A DNA stretch of 28,479 bases, taken from the NCBI GenBank assembly GCA_032718475.1, contig JAUCBJ010008655.1, positions 1-28,479 on the forward strand, in the 5' to 3' direction. Below are positions 9,674 to 19,390 of this stretch, in pieces; position 1 is the stretch's first letter, and each line of letters starts with the position of its first letter. Below the pieces are notes generated by a model. The model made no database searches, had not been told where the DNA came from, and saw nothing but the letters and a program-made list of their open reading frames with translations. Source of the stretch: Nemertoderma westbladi. Lineage: Eukaryota > Xenacoelomorpha > Nemertodermatida > Nemertodermatidae. A program made the position numbers and the translations under genes.

Positions 9674-11056
9674 ATGAGACATCTTATCCACCACGTCATG
9701 ACTCTTCGTAACTTCCTGCGGTGGAGGGATAATACACCGATAGTTCGACGAAGTATACGAGAACTCATTATTGCGGAGAAATGTATTGTTAAATATGTCC
9801 AGAAAGAAAGTTTCCCCGATGAATGGGAACAGCTCAGTGCGGGCAAGACCTTGAAACCGGACAGCCCAGTCTACCAGTTGAGACCCATGATGGGCGAAGA
9901 TGGACTGATCCGACTAGATACCCGGATGGCAAACGCCCCGGTCGAATATGAAGTCAAATACCCAGCACTTCTGCCCGGAACGTCAACACTAGCCAAGCTA
10001 TTAATCCAACAGTGTCACGAGGAAAACCATCACGCGGGCCAGAACTGGATTATGGCTAACATCCGGCAAAGATATTGGATCACCCACATCCAGCCACTGA
10101 TCCGGAAAGTCTTAAAACGTTGTTTCCCTTGCAGACGATACCTAGCGCCACTGCTCACCCAAAGAATGGCCGACCTACCGGCTACACGGCTGCAGTCCGA
10201 TTCACCGCCGTTCTATGTAACCGGAGTAGACTGTTTCAGACCATTTACCATTATCGAGCGACGATCCAACATCAAATGCTGGGGAGCCATCTTCACATGC
10301 CTTAGGTCAAGGGCGATTTACCTAGACCTCGTGGTAAACCTCACGCAGCACGCCTTTATCAACGCTCTGCGTCGGTTCGTGGCAAACAACGGATCATGCC
10401 GGCATATGTACTCCGATAATGGAACGAACTTCGTGGGAGGAGAAAGGGAACTCAGAGAGGCTATCGAGGGATGGTTCACTGAAGAGACCGCATCCTAAGT
10501 CTGGAAGGAACACCATATACAATGGCACTTCCAAACACCCTTGGCACCCCATACGAGCAGGGTATGGGAGAAACTCATCGACTTGGTGAAACGATCCATG
10601 CGCGTCGCGTTAGGGGATACCCGGGTAACCCACGACACCCTTCGCACTATATTCTGCGAGATCACGGCCACCCTAAACAACCGGCCCATCGTACCTATCC
10701 ACGATGACCCCACAGATCTAGAGCCTCTTACACCTAACCATCTACTTGGAAGACCCAAAACCAACATTCTTCCAGAGGCAATGTTCCCAGATCCCAACGA
10801 TATCGCGAGACATACCAATTGGAAAAAGGCCCAAGAGCTGGCAGCGCATTGGTGGAGAATCTGGGCCCAAGAGTACCTCATAACCCTCCGGACCAGGAGG
10901 AAGTGGAATAACACCAACAGGAACGTCGCAGTTGGCGACATGGTGCTGGTTAAGGAAGACCTTAAAGACCGCGTCCACTGGCCTGTGGCGCGAGTCATGG
11001 AAATAACCCCAAGTAAAGACGGACTTGCGAGGACTGTGATGATACGAACGGCATAG
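9674..11056 (+). pseudogene. pol: BEL/Pao integrase with C-terminal DUF5641-like region, one in-frame stop
   Basis: One frame runs from ATG 9674 to 11056, interrupted only by TAA at 10496-10498. Residues 10-100 are the linker that normally follows RNase H. The HHCC zinc site is H115/H119-H120 with C150-x2-C153. The catalytic core has D186 (YVTGVD) and D248 (YSDNGTNFVGG); the third acidic residue is in RVWEKL just after the stop. RPKTNILPE and a Trp-rich C-terminal segment (WWRIWAQEYL, KW, VGDMVLV) match the C-terminal domain of BEL integrases. The TAA splits the DDE core, so this copy cannot make integrase unless the stop is read through. Upstream, sensible linker sequence also appears in a third frame at 9646-9708, so a further indel lies near 9700. 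About 60 bp separate the end of the protease and the start of this linker, where about 700 codons of RT/RNase H are expected. Confidence 0.85.
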
Positions 11057-11134
11057 GGCCACTACCAACGCCCTATCCAGAGGCTGTGCCTTCTTGAAGG
11101 CAATGACAGCGGTGACTCCACGAGAAATGATAAG

Positions 11135-11636
11135 TTCCCTACTCCAGATCCTGCTGCAGACATTGGTGACAATGCTAAACCCGTTTAAACCCTTCTCATC
11201 CTGTTGACAAACTCTTTTTATATGAGATTTACCAACAATGAATAATGGACCCCCTTAAACCAACTGTAACCACGCAATGGTATTTGTGTTTCCTCGTGTG
11301 TTATGTGGAGTCCAGCGTCACCCTGCAGATGTTTCAACTGATGCAGGGTAGTTTATGTATTGTTCACCCTGATTTTGGTCATCCCCTGATTTCACTCCAG
11401 ATCCTGCTGCAGACATTGGTGACAATGCTAAACCCGTTTAAACCCTTCTCATCCTGTTGACAAACTCTTTTTATATGAGATTTACCGACAATGAATAATG
11501 GACCCCCTTAAACCAACTGTAACCACACAATGGTATTTGTGTTTCCTCGTGTGTTATGTGGAGTCCAGCGTCACCCTGCAGATGTTTCAACTGATGCAGG
11601 GTAGTTTATGTATTGTTCACCCTGATTTTGGTCATC
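11135..11636 (+). repeat. 253-bp tandem duplication
   Basis: Two copies. CTCCAGATCCTGCTGCAGAC begins near 11144 and again near 11396, and ATGGACCCCCTTAAACCAAC begins at 11245 and 11498, exactly 253 bp apart. Both copies keep the same 46-codon frame (start MDPLKPTVTTQWYLCFLVCY), but duplication alone explains that, so I do not call a gene. Confidence 0.9.
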
Positions 11637-11735
11637 GGGACCAACTCCATTGGATTATTGGAAATGGTAAAGATTTGAAGTGGAATTCATTGTATCCATT
11701 GTGTTGTATTGTGTTGTCCGTTGCGTGTGCAGTTC

Positions 11736-12140
11736 GGGGCGTAGGTGGTGTAACTAGTCCAGCTGTAGATCCCAGATTGCCGCGCAACACCCCCTCTATC
11801 ACGTTATTCTGGTGGGTCCATGGTGCATCCACATGACTTCGTCGATAGAGGTTTTATGTTTCTCAGTCGCATTACTCTGGTGGGACCGTTGCGTGGATTT
11901 TGGGGCGTAGGCGGTGTAACTAGTCCAGCTGTAGATCCCAGAATGTTGCATAACCCCATGACATGACTTCGTCGGCTGAGCTTTATGTTGCTGGGAGTGT
12001 TATTCTGATGGGTCCCTGGTGCATTCCACGTGACTTCACTTCCAGCGTCTTCATTGTCCATTACGTGTGCAGTTTGGGGCGTAGGCGGTGTAACTAGCCC
12101 AGCTGTAGATCCCAGATTGCCGCGTAACACCCCTTCCACA
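11736..12140 (+). repeat. Three diverged ~170-bp repeats
   Basis: The core GGGGCGTAGGCGGTGTAACT plus AGTCCAGCTGTAGATCCCAG recurs at 11736, 11902 and 12076 (spacing 166 and 174 bp), followed by degraded companion sequence including GCCGCGYAACACCCC and TGACTTCGTCG. Confidence 0.85.
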
Positions 12141-12657
12141 ACAACGAAAATTTCCCAAAGAAGATGGTTGAATGTAGTTTGGAAATGATGAAAAGAAACA
12201 GACAACCCTACTATAAACTGAATGATGACGCGTATGATGATGAAAATGTAATGATGCGCACCCTGGTGCTGCACTTATAACAAATGATGATAGCCGGCCA
12301 ATGAAATGTGGAAATAAATGAAATGTGGAAATAAATGATGAAATGTGATGAAATAATGAAATGTGAAATGAGTAATAAATGAGAAATGAAAAAAGACAAA
12401 AAAATTTATAAAATGTAGAAAAGAAAATAATTGGAAAAAGAAGAGGACATAAAAAGTCAAAAAACTGGTTGGATAATAATGTATAGCTATAGTAACTGTA
12501 AATACTGAATGTAGTAGCAATAAGATGGTAGATGCCTATATAGCAATAATAATAAACTGAATAATAATAAACTGAATTATTCTGCAGTCACTATAGAATC
12601 AGACTTTCTGGATTTATAACTAACTGATTTAAATTTGCAACGGACATAATTTAAAAT

Positions 12658-15257
12658 ATGGACTCAAATCGCCAAATTCTCGGCGAATTACGTAACATAC
12701 TCGATTTACTGGAATATCCACAGCCTGGATCTCCTAACTTTGATACGAAATGGAACGCCCTGATAACAGAGAATGTGCGAATCATTAAATTCTCCGGGCG
12801 GGAGGAACCGGATTCCCATAATCTATGAGAGCTCCGGTTGTCCGATGTCAGTACAAGCCTGAAAAGGACTCGGAACGCAAAGGCAACCGGAGGAGAGGAG
12901 TTGTCATTCTGGGATACGTTCCGGCGAAGCGTCTACAAATCCCGATGTTTGATATACGACAATGAGGTAAACGCGACGCCCACCTCGAAAGCGATCACGT
13001 TGGCGCGATGCCAAAGTTTTGTCGACTACAAGAGTACATACCTCGCCCACTGGGGAAACCTAGCGGAATGTACAGCGACGCTGCGAGAGGAGCGTATATC
13101 AGTTATCCAGAACCGCGACGACTACCAGGAGAAGTATGGGACGAAGGAATACGGTCGATCATTAATCGTCGTCCTCGGAACCCTAGATGGTCTAGTGTTG
13201 ATATGTCAAATATTCCCAACACCCAAACAGGAGGTGCGGACAGCAGGAGCAGTCTGGCTATTACCACCGGAGATCCAACAGATCCTATTCGATTTCAATG
13301 TTATTAAAATTGGGTCGGATATAAAGGTGGATGTCCGAAACGACTATGCTAACGCTCCCTTCAGAAGAAACCGTTGAGAAGACCTTAACACCATTAGTCA
13401 CTTCGTCAACACTCAAACCCTGTTAGCCTGGTTGCGATCCACAGAATTCATGTGTGGATTCCGGGAAGTGAGACCGATGAAATCCGGTATCGGCTACCTC
13501 GTGGTGCTAAACAGCGGTATAGACTTTAAGCCTCAGAAATTCCTGAACTATAATAAGATATATGGTGCACACCCGGAATTAGAGATAAAGAATGAGCGAG
13601 AGAATCGTTGGAAGGACGTAGAAAGAAAGTGGACGATCCACCAGAAATGGGAGAATCCGGATCGATGGAACTTTATCTACGTCACAATGGAATCATATAC
13701 TGTTGCCAAGTTCATCTGTAAGACTCTCGATAAACTCATTAATGAGGTTCCTAGATCCTTTATTGACTATGAGTGGAACGAGGTTATCGACCACGCGTTC
13801 AAAGCAGAAGAGAATATTCCACCGGGAGATACGAAAACGCTCAACGTCATCGCATCCTGGGATGATAACGGACCGTTCGACATCCCTACGATTGTTGATC
13901 TCCTCGGTGCGGAGGAACCACTGATATCATCGGACGGGGAGGAATTATGGCTACAGGAAGGTGTCCTGCTGTCCACCCCAAAACGACAACTTGAACCGGA
14001 AGTCGCTTACGAACCAGCAGCCAAACGGGTCGCCGCGGCCGAACCTGTGATGGAAGCAGGCGTATCCACCCCACTTGGCTCTGGTAGTCCCGCTAGTGAG
14101 TTAGTAACCACCTTCGCGCTGAGTGACTTCGGCGACACATGTCAGAGGTTATCTCCATATCCGTTCCCGGGAGGAGAAGACTGGTCTTCAGAGATCCTGA
14201 GTACCAGCACCCAGCGGACCCGCTCAGTTATACAGGTTGCGAAGGGTCCCAGCGTTGCTCCAACCCCTATAGACCTCCTCGGAATTCCCCCGGCGAACGC
14301 CCCAGCACCCCTTCGCCGACCGGCTGTGGCAACGGCCCCCTCCGTTCAACAAGACCCTATGCGACTTACCCGATGGTACGCCGAACAAACCGAGTGGATC
14401 CACCGCCAGAAACAGGCTCCCGGGACGCGACCGGCGGGCTATAAGGAAGGTTATCGTAGCGAGAACATACTCCGCCAAAGCCCAGCATTCCGCGGGCTAC
14501 CGGCAACTGCGAGTATCCCCAAAAGTGACCGACGGCTGGAGTATTACGCCGGCGTACCGATCCCGATATTCTTCGGCCGGGAGATGCAACTGGAGGTGTG
14601 CGGAAACTGCGGTTTGGAACAGTGTCCGCGCGGAAGGAGAAATCGGGTTACCGATTCGTGCCTCCAGCTACTTGGGATACTTTACTGTCCCTATTGCGCG
14701 ATATCGGGCCACATGTTTCGGTTTGTCCTACCCTTTACAACCTCTGCACAAAATGCGGTTTCCGTGGACATTCCGAGAGCCCCCGTTGTAACATAAAGTG
14801 TCCTACTAAGGACATAACAGCTATGGGAAATATGGTTATGTTTGAAACCTACGCCAATAACCACATAAAGACCAAAGTACATAGAAATGCTCGAAATATC
14901 GTGCAAGAGATGGCGTGCGGATACTTCTTGTTCCCAGAACGCCTCCATACGACAGCGATGCTACCATTCCATTATGTGGATCTACTATTGGGCGCTGGAT
15001 TATTCGGTCCCTTCGAGATCCTCAGGCGCTTATACTCCTACAAAGAAGAATTCGGTGACGGAAAGTGGTTTCTAGAGGCACGCACTACCGAGTTGGAGAG
15101 ACGGACGGACATGATCCCGCTACCATCCAAAGGAAGGGCCGCCAGGAGACAAGCTGCAGCGATGCTCGCGATGGACGTTGACGCTCCCCTACCTGCACTG
15201 GCGATCGACGAGAGTAGACGGGTGAAGAGAAGGAAAGCGTATCAGAGTAAGAAATAA
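12658..15257 (+). pseudogene. Extra 3' gene of the BEL element: DEDD exonuclease-like domain plus zinc-knuckle C-terminus
   Basis: From ATG 12658 one frame runs to 14796 with just two interruptions, both TGA (12826-12828 and 13375-13377). Between about 14630 and 14660 the sensible reading moves to another frame, which ends at TAA 15257, for about 860 codons in all. The second segment has strand-like LGTLDGLVLICQIF, then WLLPPEIQQILFDFNVIKIG and SDIKVDV, matching the L-P-x-x-I-x-x-[IL]-L-x-D-x-x-I-x-K-[IV]-G-x-x-I-x-x-D pattern of DEDD 3'-5' exonucleases. After the second TGA come FVNTQTLLAWL (family: D-T-x-x-L-A) and WNFIYVTMESYTVAKFIC (family: Y-x3-D; here Y-x3-E). The first D-x-E motif is not obvious. 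A Pro/Ala-rich linker follows. The C-terminus has CGNCG, CTKCGFRGHSESPRC (C-x2-C-x4-H-x5-C) and a basic tail RRVKRRK. No signal peptide or transmembrane segment is visible, so it is not an envelope gene. The exonuclease call is an inference from motif order. Confidence 0.45.
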
Positions 15258-15697
15258 AGGACCAGGATATTCTATGGACATTTATATCGAACATTTATTT
15301 TTATATCTACATAAACTAACTCTAGGAAAAATTAATCAGGACTATGCAATATTAAAATTTGGGTTTTTTATATGGGGAAATGACCTACGCAAACTTGATC
15401 TACCGATAAACCTCACGAAGGTCATTGGGGGGACTGTTCGCGGTATTTCAACTTTTCATAACGCGAGTTGAATATTTTTTGGATTTATTTATAATGAATA
15501 TTCCAATATCAGTACTGGGTGCGGGAACATGGAATTTGGGTACATTCAATGGACTGGGGGCGATTCATGGGCGAATATTGGGGCGACTTACGGGGCACAG
15601 AACTCATATCAGATATTTAAGGGCCAAGGGCGGTAGGCAAAATCAAGCAGTACTCAGGTTTACCTGATACTATTAGGCCTAGCCAATTTCCTGCTGC
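15258..15697 (+). other. Spacer after the 3' gene
   Basis: AT-rich to 15480, then a G-rich stretch (15510-15660) with loose GGGGCGAYT repeats, for example GGGGGCGATTCATGGGCGAA. It may include the polypurine tract for plus-strand priming; AAGGGCCAAGGGCGG at about 15620 is the most purine-rich candidate but is not next to the LTR boundary I can prove. Confidence 0.4.
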
Positions 15698-16047
15698 CTG
15701 TAGAGGTGGATTTGGTAACTCGCTAGGCCTAGGGACAAGGACTGCCCTTAGCGGTCCCTGGCCAACAGCAGTTATTACGAAAACTCGAAAGGACTCGGAA
15801 AGTCTACTGATTGTGTCAGGGATTTGCGATGGGAACCGACAGACAAAACCTTAGCGGTCCCTGGTGACCGGCAGTTATTACGAGCCTGAATAGGGACTCG
15901 GAAAGCTTGCCGACTGCACCGGGGACTTGCGACGGATCGACCGACTAAACGGAGGAAGGGATCGACGAGGACTGCCTTCCTGGAGTGGGTTCCACGACCG
16001 GCATTAGTACGAGCCTGAATAAGGACTCGGAAAGCTACCGAAAGTTG
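15698..16047 (+). repeat. Repeat-bearing extension upstream of the 3' LTR
   Basis: GC-rich, with three copies of the 20-bp CGAGCCTGAA/GGACTCGG motif at 15778, 15881 and 16010, and of CTTAGCGGTCCCTGG at 15748 and 15850. The region has the same vocabulary as the LTR proper. TGTAGA, CTTAGCG, TGGCCAACA and CAGTTAT occur in the same order here and before the 5' LTR (5119-5190), so this is probably a length-variable U3 portion that is shorter in the 5' copy. Confidence 0.5.
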
Positions 16048-16738
16048 GGACTCACAACAGGCTGACAGACCCCTTGCCAAGCCGTACCGCTTTCCTGATG
16101 ACCGATCCATTTGGGGTTTGGGAAGGGTGGGACGGACACGCAATGGCGTCGAAAGACAAAGGACCATACGCTACTGGCGTACCGACTATTCGGAGCAGCT
16201 TCTCGGCTACCGAAGCGACTACGAGCCAGAAAGGGACTCGGTAAGCTTAGGTGGTTGGGACCCTGCGATGAACCGACAGACCCTTAGCCAAGCCGTACCG
16301 CTTTCCTGATGACCGATCCCTTTGGGGTTCGGGAAGGGTGGGATGGACACGCAACAGGGTCGACCGACACCGACACTACGGCACCGAGACTAGGACCGAG
16401 GGAAAATGGGGAACATTAGTTAGGTTAAAATCTAAAGCGAACAGTGGGTAATTAAATAATGTATTGTAGGAATTTATATGTTCGTATATTATTGTGAATA
16501 TTTGGTGTATATTGGTGTGGGGAAGCCCAACTTATTCTCAATCAAGATTCAACTGTAGGAAAGTTGCATTAAAAGATTATATCCAACCAATGCAACGTTT
16601 TCTCAATTGCAATCTTGCATCTCAGAAAGGACTCCTTCTCCACTCCCAATATCCGGTGACTGGCCAGAATCCCGTGGTCTGAAAATTCCGCCTCCAGCAT
16701 CGGCGTTTTTCCCCATGGTGTCGGGAATAATGGCAACA
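16048..16738 (+). repeat. 3' LTR of the BEL element
   Basis: Matches 5207-5897 base for base with about 28 substitutions by manual count and no net indel. Ends GGCAACA, followed by TTTAC (16739), the same five bases that precede the 5' copy. Most differences are in the GC-rich repeat half; the AT-rich half is nearly identical. Confidence 0.9.
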
Positions 16739-17394
16739 TTTACAATAAAAAAAACCTATTTTAGAATGGATTTATTTTCCTATTCAGTAATTTAATTACG
16801 CAATTTGGTTTTTTAGTCTATAATGCTTTTCATCTTTGTGGTATCACGAAATCAGTCATTACTGCATTAGTTAGCATGCCACTACCACTACTGCATTATC
16901 TGACTATCAGACAGTGCAGCAGTGGAGAGGTCTCTCATCTCTCTGTCTATCCTCCATCCTGCTATCCGCTGTTAGCTTCTGGTCGATATAGAATACAGGA
17001 ATAATAGTGAGCAATATAGGCCAATAAAAAAAAACTTACCAGTATCAATTAGGCAGAGGCAGATAGGCCTACCCTAATTTTTAACCTGCGGTATTTTTCA
17101 GACCACCGTGTTACTCCAAAAGTTAAACACACCCAAGGGGCGTTTTTTTAATGTAAATTTTCATATTATAGCTCGTTATAGGTGGTTATAGCTTGTTTAT
17201 AGGAAGTTATAGCCCGTTATAGATCGTTATACCTTTTAGTACGTACCCATTATACTGCCTTCTGATCCGCGGACCGAGGTACCCAAATTGCAGATTTTAG
17301 TTACCGGTATGTAATATTAACAGTCTGACAGTACATCGGCATAATAGATTTTTGTATAATATAATCATGTACAATTAAATACAGAAATATACTG
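16739..17394. other. AT-rich flank, no gene
   Basis: No ORF or element recognised apart from a small tandem repeat. CT-rich around 16925-16980. Confidence 0.5.
17166..17232. repeat. 11-12-bp TTATAG minisatellite
   Basis: About six units of the type TTATAGCYCG / TTATAGGTGG / TTATAGATCG in direct tandem. Confidence 0.75.
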
Positions 17395-17494
17395 TACCGT
17401 AGCGTGGAGTAACATGAGACACTTTTTTCGGAATTTATTTAATATATTTTGATATAATAAGAATAATCACTAAAGTTTATTAGTTTTTGAAAGG

Positions 17495-17640
17495 AAATAC
17501 ACGAGTTGTTTTAGCAAAACAAGTCGTGCGCACGAGTTGTTTCTGAAGTAACAAGTCGTGCGCACGACTTGTTTTAGCAAAAAAAAAAATTCGTTGTTGG
17601 CCCTTCAGTGCCACCATAGAGATGAGACAATGTGCATATT
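17495..17640 (-). repeat. Palindromic repeat related to the 26.7-27.1 kb hairpin array, opposite strand
   Basis: AAGTCGTGCGCACGACTT (17553-17570) is a perfect 18-bp palindrome; 17521-17538 is the same with one mismatch. An outer inverted pair CACGAGTTGTTTT / AAAACAAGTCGTG surrounds the first. Read on the minus strand, the flank before them (CTATGG, AAGGG, a T-run, then GCTAA) has the same order as the flank before the hairpin array at 26730-26775. I infer one repeat family in two places and orientations. Confidence 0.6.
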
Positions 17641-17756
17641 TTAAAAAAATTTGCCATAAAACAAACCCCATATATTCAATACATGGATAGTTTGTTTTAC
17701 AGCAATTTTCATTATTTTTATAACAAAATTAGTGAAGATAAACATAAGATTGTTTA

Positions 17757-18158
17757 GTTAAGTAGAAAGTAGACCAATATTAGAAATGTATTATTAACAA
17801 TTAGACATTATTACTGAATTATATACGGTTCTGACTGCTACAGTAGCTACTTACTGCATTACTACATTACAATTATTATTACAAATGTGAATATTAATAA
17901 ACAGAGTTTTAGTGAAGTTTAAAAAGTAAGTCACTTAAGTTTCTGTGTAGATAAAATAATGGCACCCGGATTTTTATATACAGTAGAAGTAGACCAATAT
18001 TAGAAAATTACGCTGCATATTATTCAGTTAAGTAGACAAACATTAGAAATCGTATTATTAACAATTCCACCTTATTTATTACTGTATTATGTGCTGCATT
18101 ATATTACAATTATTGCAAATATGAATATTAAATAAACAAAGTTTTTGTTGAGTTTAAA
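17757..18158. repeat. Diverged direct repeat
   Basis: GTTAAGTAGA and TATTATTAACAATT, then ATTACAATTATT, then GAATATTAATAAACAGAGTT occur in the same order at 17757-17921 and 18027-18154. A further fragment, AGTAGACCAATATTAGAAA, is at 17988. The spacing has changed by about 40 bp between the copies. Confidence 0.65.
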
Positions 18159-18232
18159 ACCGCAAGCCTAAGTTATCTTATTTAATTATACTATACATGC
18201 GTTCGCGTTGCATTTGTTATCTTACGTGCGTC

Positions 18233-19390
18233 AAGATAGATAGATAGATAGATAGATTTATTTATACATTATGTAAAAACAATAACAAATACACCAAACA
18301 ATGTACCGGTATAAAGGTATTGTCCAACATAACATATAGGATTACCCCTAAAGCTTTGCAGCTTATTTCCAAGGGGGTCCTTTATGTTACTTGGTTACAA
18401 ATACAATATTACACTACGCTAACCTAAAACCAATATAAAACGTAATTACACTATGTACATGTGCAACTTTACCGAGAGCGTGACAATGTCCTACTCAACG
18501 ATAAAGATGTAATGTACAGAACAATTTATTATAAAACGTAATTACAGTATAAATAGTAAATAATTAATAAACTAATAACTTACTGTAGGACTATTGTACC
18601 TATTTTTACATTGCACACGGAGGTGAGATTTAACAGCAGATTTAAAAGAATGTTGATTATTTAGGTTTTTAATTTCATTAGGCAGAGCGATCCAATTTTT
18701 AATGCCGTTAAAAAAGAAAGTATCAGATTCAAAGGATTTACAATTCGGGAGGTATAAGTTTGAAGCACTAGCTCTGGTACTGTAAGAGTGTGTATCGCGT
18801 ACTCTGTTGAATTTTTGTTTTAGGTAATTGGGACATTTACCATTATACACTTTATGCACATGGTTAAGGCGTAGCTGCTTAACTCTACTACCTAAGTTAA
18901 GTAGTCCAGATTCAGAAAAGTCATCTGGAGTTAGGTGGTGCCTAGGTTTGTAGTCTTTAATAAATCGTACTACTTTATTCTGAGCTACTTGTAATTTACA
19001 TTTAAGCTGTTTGGTTAAGCCTTCATACCAAGAAGAGCACGCATAGTCCATGTGACACTGTATTAAATAAGAGCAAAGTAACTTGCGGGAGTCGGTGTTT
19101 AAACTATTTTTATTTCTGTATAGAAACCTAAGCCTACTGTTAACTTTCGAGAAATATTTTTCACTGTGCTTTCCCCTGATAAGCAGTTATCCAATGTGGC
19201 GCCAAATATTTAACTTCCTTTTTATTTTCAATCTATGTCCATTACTAGTGACTTCAAACTTAGTTACCTTCTTTAACTTTCTTTTGGAACTAAACAAAAT
19301 ACTTTCAGTCTTACCGTAGTGAATGGATAGCTTATTATCAACCAACCACTCATTACAGGATTCTAGAACCATCAAACCGTCAAACCATTA
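18233..19390 (-). mobile_element. 5'-truncated CR1-like non-LTR retrotransposon
   Basis: The minus-strand coding remnant of the RT C-terminus is followed by about 300 bp of 3' UTR and ends at a (GATA)5 run at 18235-18254, which on the element's strand is a TATC-type 3' tail, the kind of short tandem tail used by CR1/L2 relatives instead of poly(A). The 5' end breaks off near 19390, next to TGTCTCAAGTCACCCC of the host inverted-repeat element. 5' truncation is normal for target-primed reverse transcription. Confidence 0.7.
18572..19381 (-). pseudogene. CR1/Jockey-type reverse transcriptase, C-terminal fragment
   Basis: Leftward reading gives CNEWLVDNKLSIHYGKTESI (the RT W-x-x-x-N-K-L-x-x-N/H-x-x-K-T-E motif), then after a shift near 19200 a YLG-type segment (GATLDNCLSGES), then after another shift near 19150 RLRFLYRN, and from 19051 to the TAA at 18572 a 159-codon frame. 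That frame holds MDYACSSWYEGLTKQLKCKL, QNKVVRFI, YSTRAS, LPNCKS and WIALPNEIKN, all standard thumb and C-terminal landmarks of CR1/Jockey-superfamily ORF2. The FADD active site and everything upstream are missing through truncation. Two frameshifts make it a dead copy. Confidence 0.8.

Larger units (their letters stand above)
11057..12657 (+). other. Non-coding spacer between integrase and 3' gene, made of tandem repeats
   Basis: No credible gene. Contents in order: a 253-bp tandem duplication, a block of three ~170-bp repeats, and an A/T-rich low-complexity stretch (12290-12660) with GAAATGTGGAAATAAAT repeated in tandem. A spacer this long before a 3' gene is where a subgenomic splice acceptor or internal promoter might lie; none can be pinned down by eye. 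Confidence 0.6.
5206..16738 (+). mobile_element. BEL/Pao LTR retrotransposon, degenerate, lacking RT and RNase H
   Basis: Two direct copies of a 691-bp sequence (5207-5897 and 16048-16738, constant offset 10841) bracket gag, protease and integrase of BEL/Pao type in the plus orientation. TTTAC lies directly before the left copy (5201-5205) and directly after the right copy (16739-16743), fitting a 5-bp target duplication. The left end is not the usual TG, so the exact start is uncertain; weaker similarity suggests the LTR may begin at TGTAGA (5119 and 15698). Coding order is gag, PR, IN, then a long extra gene. RT and RNase H, which in complete BEL elements lie between PR and IN, are missing. 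I count about 28 mismatches between the LTRs (roughly 4%), so the insertion is not recent, in line with the stops and frameshifts in all genes. Confidence 0.85.

Noticed and set aside
10495-10998. 167-codon minus-strand ORF
   Set aside because: Shadow of the integrase C-terminus on the plus strand, which has clear family motifs.
11245-11836. Duplicated small protein starting MDPLKPTVTTQW
   Set aside because: The frame is conserved only because the DNA is a recent tandem duplication; composition is not coding-like.
12658-15257. Envelope gene after integrase
   Set aside because: No signal peptide, no transmembrane segment, no furin-type site in a plausible place; motifs point to a nucleic-acid enzyme.
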